Positions 59,255 through 64,000 of a DNA stretch of 64,000 bases are shown piece by piece; the first letter of the stretch is position 1; each line of letters begins with the position of its first letter. The DNA comes from Schistocephalus solidus. Its lineage: Eukaryota > Platyhelminthes > Cestoda > Diphyllobothriidea > Diphyllobothriidae. The position numbers were made by a program, and so were the translations under genes. A model generated the notes under the pieces. That model did no database searches. It was given only the letters and a program-made list of their open reading frames with translations, and was not told the origin of the DNA. Location: NCBI GenBank assembly GCA_017591395.1, contig WEDG01003289.1, positions 89,501 through 153,500 on the forward strand, in the 5' to 3' direction.

Positions 59255-61200
59255 TAAATAAAATTTAAAGCCCAGATGGCCCCATCATTACAAAAATTAA
59301 CGGTATCTAGGTAAGGCTGAGGTCTGGTTGGACAAAAGTTTGAAATACTGTGAATTTCAAGAAAATTAAAATCCCCAGTGATTATTTCAAGGCTAAAATT
59401 GGATTGTGATACCAATTTAAAAATTCCAAAAAATGTTGCATCATCAGTGGATGATGAATAAGGTTTGTTGTAAATGCATCCGAGAATCGCCGTTTGCCGG
59501 GGCGACAGAATAATAGATGCGAAGCAGTAATTAACGGATAATGACGTAATATCTAGATCAAACGGGGTGTGCTTAAATAAAGCTTTAATATAGAGAAGAC
59601 AACCACCACCACGCTTACTAATGCAGTCTTGACGGTAGAGATCATAATGGTATATGGCAAGCCACCCTCTCCCTTCTCCGGTCTTCTTGACTGTGTCATG
59701 AGACCGGGCTCAGGTGGGGAAGGAGAAGAGAGTGCGGTAACGTTAAGCGCCGTGGTTGGAAGGTTGCCAACTGACAACTACACTCAGACCTCGCAGTTAG
59801 TCAAATGTGTGTTGTGTGGAGTGGCTGACTGGTGGTCTGAGAGTCAGGCTGGGATGGCTCCTTCTTAACATGATCTCTGGCTATCTCACACACGTGAGAT
59901 GTAAGCCGTTCAACCCCCTGTTTGTTAAAATCCTGGTGCTCGTGTTTGGGGGGTCAGGTCGTGTACGTAGTACACGTAGATGGGGTTACCAGCAGCTGCA
60001 CCCACTTCCACATTCGACAACTGACCGGCTCAGCAGTGGTTTGAGAGTGGGGGTGGATGAGAGAGTGAGGTCGACAGCTCAGCACATAAACCTCACTATA
60101 AACAATCTGACACGCTTGAAACTATAACGGTGCGCTAAAAGCCGTGGCTTGGAAAGTTGCCAACTGACGGGATAACTCGGACCGCGTGGTCAGCCCAATG
60201 TGTGTTTTGTGTGGAGTGGCTGACTGGTGGACTGAGAGTCAGGCTGCAATGGCTCCTTCTTAATGTGGCCTTTATGGCACTCCCACTCTGTGGGATCCAA
60301 GCCAGGTGTGGTGGTACGCTCAGGGGTGTGTGCAGCCGCGCCAGCCACCTGCGCCCTCTCCATCTCTGGTCTTTTTGACTCTGTCTTGACACCGGGCTTC
60401 GGTGGGGGAGGAGGAGAGAGTGGGGTAGTTGCAGCGCAAAGCTACTATCACTTAAAACTAATTCACGCGCAAGTCAACGTCCCTGCACCACTTGGTGTGA
60501 AGCATACGGTGGACCTCGTCGAAATCGACGGTCGAACTGTCATATGACAAGCAAAGAGTCGGAAATTAAGGGATGAGTCCAAGATTAAGTTACACATAAA
60601 TCATCGGACATTAACTGGAAAGCAATGGCTCTCAGTTGGGCCATCTTATTTATAACAGATCAGCATTTTAGTAGCATGAAATCTAGTTAAGTTCGAGTAT
60701 CAAAACTAGGGTTATCGTTATTTATAAAAATATTTGGAGAAAGTTATTTTGTTTTGTAGGGTAACTCCCAACAGCGCCAGAGCTATTAGTATAAGGTACG
60801 TCAGTAGCAAACGTCTGAGAGGAATATCTAAAAGGTGTAGGAATATAACTTTCCGGTATTTAACCACCATAGGGGTTAAGACCGGGATATGCCTGTTGGT
60901 AGTTAAAACAGAATGGGGGGAAGTTGGGTGGAATAAACAGGCAGTTGGGAGAGGGTAAGCAGCTATAAGAATTAGTGCTGAGAAGTCGGGTCTAGCATAT
61001 TGGTTAACATGTTTAGGGTTATTTGCCTGTTGGAGAGGCTCTGATAGTTTTCGAGAAGGCAGCAAACGATCAGTTAGAACTGTGTTACCTTGCTTTTCGG
61101 TTTGGTTTGGATCTACGTCCTTCGGGCGACCTACCGTTGGTGATATCATTGGGGATATAAGATGACCTGTGGGGTTATGGGTCGAGCTAACTTGTGGAGG
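59255..61200 (-). mobile_element. LINE family C-like copy split by element D copy 2
   Basis: Minus strand: an endonuclease region at 59650-59300 (RGGGCLLYIKALF, AILGCIYNKPYSS, LEIITGDFNFLEI) joined to a 3' tail (59290-59255, GGGGCCATCTGGGC). The upstream part resumes at 60552 across element D. The coding region between the endonuclease and the tail is deleted. Sequence at 61149-60718 is probably its 5' part, but no domain is visible there. Confidence 0.65.
59662..60541 (-). mobile_element. Element D, copy 2, with 10-bp target-site duplication
   Basis: ATATGGCAAG (59652-59661) and ATATGACAAG (60542-60551) flank it, with one mismatch. On the minus strand it starts GACAGTTCGACCGTCG, the same 5' terminus as copy 1, exactly at the duplication boundary. 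It holds one full unit and part of a second and ends GGAGAAGGGAGAGGGTGG. It is inserted in the endonuclease region of a LINE. The copy contains the dyads CGTGTACTACGTACACG and TCTCACGTGTGTGAGA. Confidence 0.85.
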
Positions 61201-62019
61201 GTAAAATAAGTTGTCTTTAAATTAAAATGATAACGGATTTTGTACTTTAATTAGGCTTTTTATGCGTAGTGGTTTGGGAAATTTCCCGGAGAGGTTTGGA
61301 GAACGGCGTTAAAGAGGGTAAGCTGTCGGTCGGACTGCTTTAGACCAGTTCGACCGTATAAATGCTTTAGAAGGGGTTGCGGACATTGCAGGTGGGCTAA
61401 AAGCATCGGAAATTTCATTCATCGGCTTCCGGGGAAACGAAGAAGAAGGTGGAGTGGAGGGACTGACTTAACTAGACAACTGAGTAGCTGAATTGACCGG
61501 TGCATTGAGGTTAGTGGAAATGTAACCAGACGTGTGAATATGAGGTTGAGAAGTTGATTTTAGGAAAGACCAATTTCTTCAAGTCCATTGGTGTAAGATG
61601 TACACAAAGGAAAAATTTTATCAGTTCCAAAAAGCTGCTTGCAAAAGATTTTGAGTGTAATAAGGAGTTGAGCATCGTAAATAATTTTTCTTATTTGTCG
61701 ATAATGTTTTGCAGACCTAGTAAAGCTGAGAAATCTAGTTTATCGATGGTTAGTTTTGCGTCAGTCAGTGATTCTGGTATAAGAATATTTGAGGATTCAG
61801 ATGGTTTCATGCAACAACTTGATAGCTAGGTTACAGAGGTACACTACTTACAAATTAAGAAGATAATTAAGTTGTAAATATCTGATAATCTTCAAATAAT
61901 AGGTAATTTTAACTTAGCTTGGAGTTGAGGATTTTGAGCGATTGTACACAATCAGGCTATCGGGTTCATCGGTTCATCTGGACCTATAGGACCAAGTGAA
62001 CTAGATACAAGTACTCGCT
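61201..62019. other. No feature recognised
   Basis: Open stretch at 61554-61829 without recognisable domain. Probably old LINE sequence. Confidence 0.35.
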
Positions 62020-62700
62020 TGGTTGAACTTTTTAACTAGCATCACCAACTCTTGACAAACTTGATACATTCCTCCGATTTTGCAACCCTTATGATGGTCT
62101 CCAGGTTCAGTTGATGATCGAGGCGGGTTCTGATGGATTCGCTTCTTTGTTGGTGGACTATGCAATCAGCAAGGTCGCATCTTGATGATTATCTCGTGAC
62201 CTCTACAGTGCCTTCTTCATTTCGACCCTGTTGTCCACGGTGCGTTCCTCCACTCTCACCTCCACTGGTGGTTATAAACACTAGCTCTGACTGCTTTATT
62301 ATCTCTTACCCGACAAGAAGCGTTCCAAACCCTTATACGCTGTCAGCAACATCACAATACTATCCCATTGCATCTAGCTATTAATTTTTTAGTGAAGCAG
62401 TTTTTTCTCCTTGTTTTTTTTTAAACTGGCGGCTCGCCGAACTCCGCTTCCGATTTAACCGAAGGAGTTTTTTGCTGCTTAATTTCTAATTCACAGTTTA
62501 TGCCAAAGATTGTTGACTTTAGCTTTAAAAATGGCAAATCATCCTGAATCGGATATGCTTAGCATACTGCTCATGTCTGCTGTTCATATGAATGCTCACA
62601 TAGTGCACCAATTATCCACTTTTGTATTTATTTAAACCATGATACTAAGTTTGTAATGATGGGGCCGTCTGGGCCTTAAATATAAATTTTTTTATTGATT
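62020..62700 (+). repeat. LINE 3' region, inverted copy 2
   Basis: The + strand partner of 57896-58600. It ends GGGCCGTCTGGGCCTTAAAT followed by an A/T tail at about 62700, where a different LINE fragment begins. Confidence 0.78.
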
Positions 62701-62749
62701 TAAATATCTGCGTTTCAAACGGGCACCGCTTGCGTTAAAAACAGAATTC

Positions 62750-63047
62750 ATTTATAAAAACGGTCCCAGAATCCAAATCAACAACTGCAAAGGAACGAGT
62801 TAAACATGACTTCGATCTCCTTCAATTGTATGTAAAAATGTTGCTACCGGACAGCGAGTCCATCCACATTATCAAGGCATATAGAATAGGGAAGGCTCCG
62901 TTAGCACCCGATTCAAATCCTCGACCAAGTCCTCTTAAAATCATCTTTGAAAACGAAAAACTGGCACACCTCCTGCTAAAGAGTAACTCCTCCCTATGGA
63001 TTCTGCATTTTGATATTTTTCAGCCGAAATACGGGCTAAAAGAGTGA
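62750..63047 (+). pseudogene. CR1-like ORF1 fragment (family A/B type)
   Basis: VPESKSTTAKERVKHDFDLL, then IIKAYRIGKAPLAPDSNPRP, SPLKIIFENEKLAHLLLKS and IFQPKYGLKE: the same motif order as in LINE A (7620-7785 and 9030-9150) and LINE B (54000-54260). It stops at 63047, and no endonuclease follows. Confidence 0.72.
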
Positions 63048-63699
63048 ACGAAAATGAGTCAATTAATAATATAACTGGAATGACGAAAAACCAATGACGA
63101 GGTGCGTCTACAAATAATGGAGGGAAAAATAGTTCAAGTGAAATGTGTATTTCTTTGGCTGAAGCCAGTCACTCTGACAGCCTAACTGCCCCGTTCCATA
63201 ACACAAACACGTGCCTTTTTAAAGCGTTTGTTTTAAATGCCACATCTCATCTTAATTAGAGGACTTTGCTCCAGACTCTGGTTTTCGTCCACCGCCCAGA
63301 CATTGCAGTAGTTACAGAGGCATGCACAACACCCTGCGTATAATAATATTCATAAAAGTTGTATTTAATGCCAGTTTACAGGCATTATCAGAAGAAATAT
63401 GTAGAAAGGGTCAGGCAGGCAGGGAAAAAACTCCTAAATATATATCATCGTAAGTGTTTTTTATATCTTTATGTTATTCAGGAGAAACAACTGCTGCCTG
63501 TGGGATAATAGCTGTTCAGATCGGAGAAGGGTTAACACAAGTGAACTTTGTTTGCTGTCTCTCTGTCTTTTTTAGGAACCGGGATTTTTCTCCAAGCAAG
63601 AGTGCATCCGTACATGGTTGCTTGCCGTCTGCCGAAAAAGTCACCAGGTGCAGGCTGCAGAGACGTTGTCATAGCCCTCAATGTAAGACTTGGGATTGG
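63048..63699. other. No feature recognised
   Basis: No exon or repeat family supported. Confidence 0.35.
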
Positions 63700-63990
63700 G
63701 CTCCGATGCCACGCATTCCAGCAAACCGGAAAATATATTCTACCGTGTCAGCATCCAGAATTCTTGGAAGCTGTTCTTAATGCAAAAAATAGTAATACTT
63801 CTCTTAAACAAAGAATAACCTCGCAGGATTTTTATATTCTGGGGAAGTTTATTCCATATGGCTATGGCGTTTTTCAAAAAGAACTCACGATACATAACTG
63901 TGCAATCTAATGGAAGAAATAAAAAGACATTGCGACAACTGCTGCATCGAGGGTGGTCAAGCTGCCTCGCAGTGGTAAAGAGATTAAATG
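63700..63990 (-). pseudogene. Probable LINE C-terminal fragment
   Basis: Minus strand: MYREFFLKNAIAIWNKLPQN followed by a Phe/Lys-rich stretch (YSLFKRSITIF). This resembles the WN-LP motif near the C-terminus of CR1-type polyproteins (compare [10 protein letters not shown] in LINE A). Short and without other domains. Confidence 0.45.
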
Positions 63991-64000
63991 AACGACTATT

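Noticed and set aside
1..64000. CRISPR arrays, bacterial operons, phage genes
   Set aside because: No evenly spaced short repeats and no prokaryotic gene organisation; the window is eukaryotic.

Overview
The window is eukaryotic nuclear DNA from a flatworm, most likely a tapeworm of the Diphyllobothriidea type (Dibothriocephalus, Spirometra, Schistocephalus or Ligula). I infer this from three things: exons of one conserved animal gene separated by multi-kilobase introns, dense Penelope-like elements with GIY-YIG domains, and CR1-like and RTE-like LINEs whose remnants resemble those described from flatworms. The species call is inference. The gene-family calls rest on motifs visible in the translations.

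The only host gene I can support is a KDM6/UTX-type histone H3K27 demethylase on the + strand. Eight exons lie between 293 and about 31969. They encode a disordered linker, the segment before the JmjC domain, the JmjC domain with the iron-binding HxE...H set and 2-oxoglutarate contacts, and the C-terminal zinc-binding domain with all four cysteines. The TPR part must lie left of the window. All exon junctions keep frame except exon 4 to exon 5, which I could not resolve.

The introns and the 32 kb after the gene are almost entirely mobile DNA. 800-2600: a long foldback element broken by a Penelope-like fragment, with a TA-flanked MITE. 2600-5100: a cluster of a tRNA-headed short element that carries a type I hammerhead ribozyme core, at a 305-310 nt spacing where adjacent copies survive. 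6900-12265: a CR1-like LINE whose ORF1 is split by an unnamed repeat with a perfect 12-bp target-site duplication. 13.9-23.4 kb: foldbacks, another MITE relic and decayed repeats. 24.1-26.3 kb: Penelope-like copies, one bounded by inverted copies of its own tail. 31.3-31.5 kb: another ribozyme SINE inside the KDM6 intron. 35.3-46.4 kb: five more Penelope-like segments, another copy of the unnamed repeat and an RTE-like LINE with C-terminal zinc fingers. 50-64 kb: CR1-like LINE fragments in both orientations, 690-bp inverted LINE tails, and a third copy of the unnamed repeat, also with a target-site duplication.

The two most interesting items are the hammerhead-bearing SINE/retrozyme-like family (eight copies here) and the unnamed target-duplicating repeat, here called element D. 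Element D has a fixed 5' end, variable 3' ends, a modular interior and no recognisable coding capacity.
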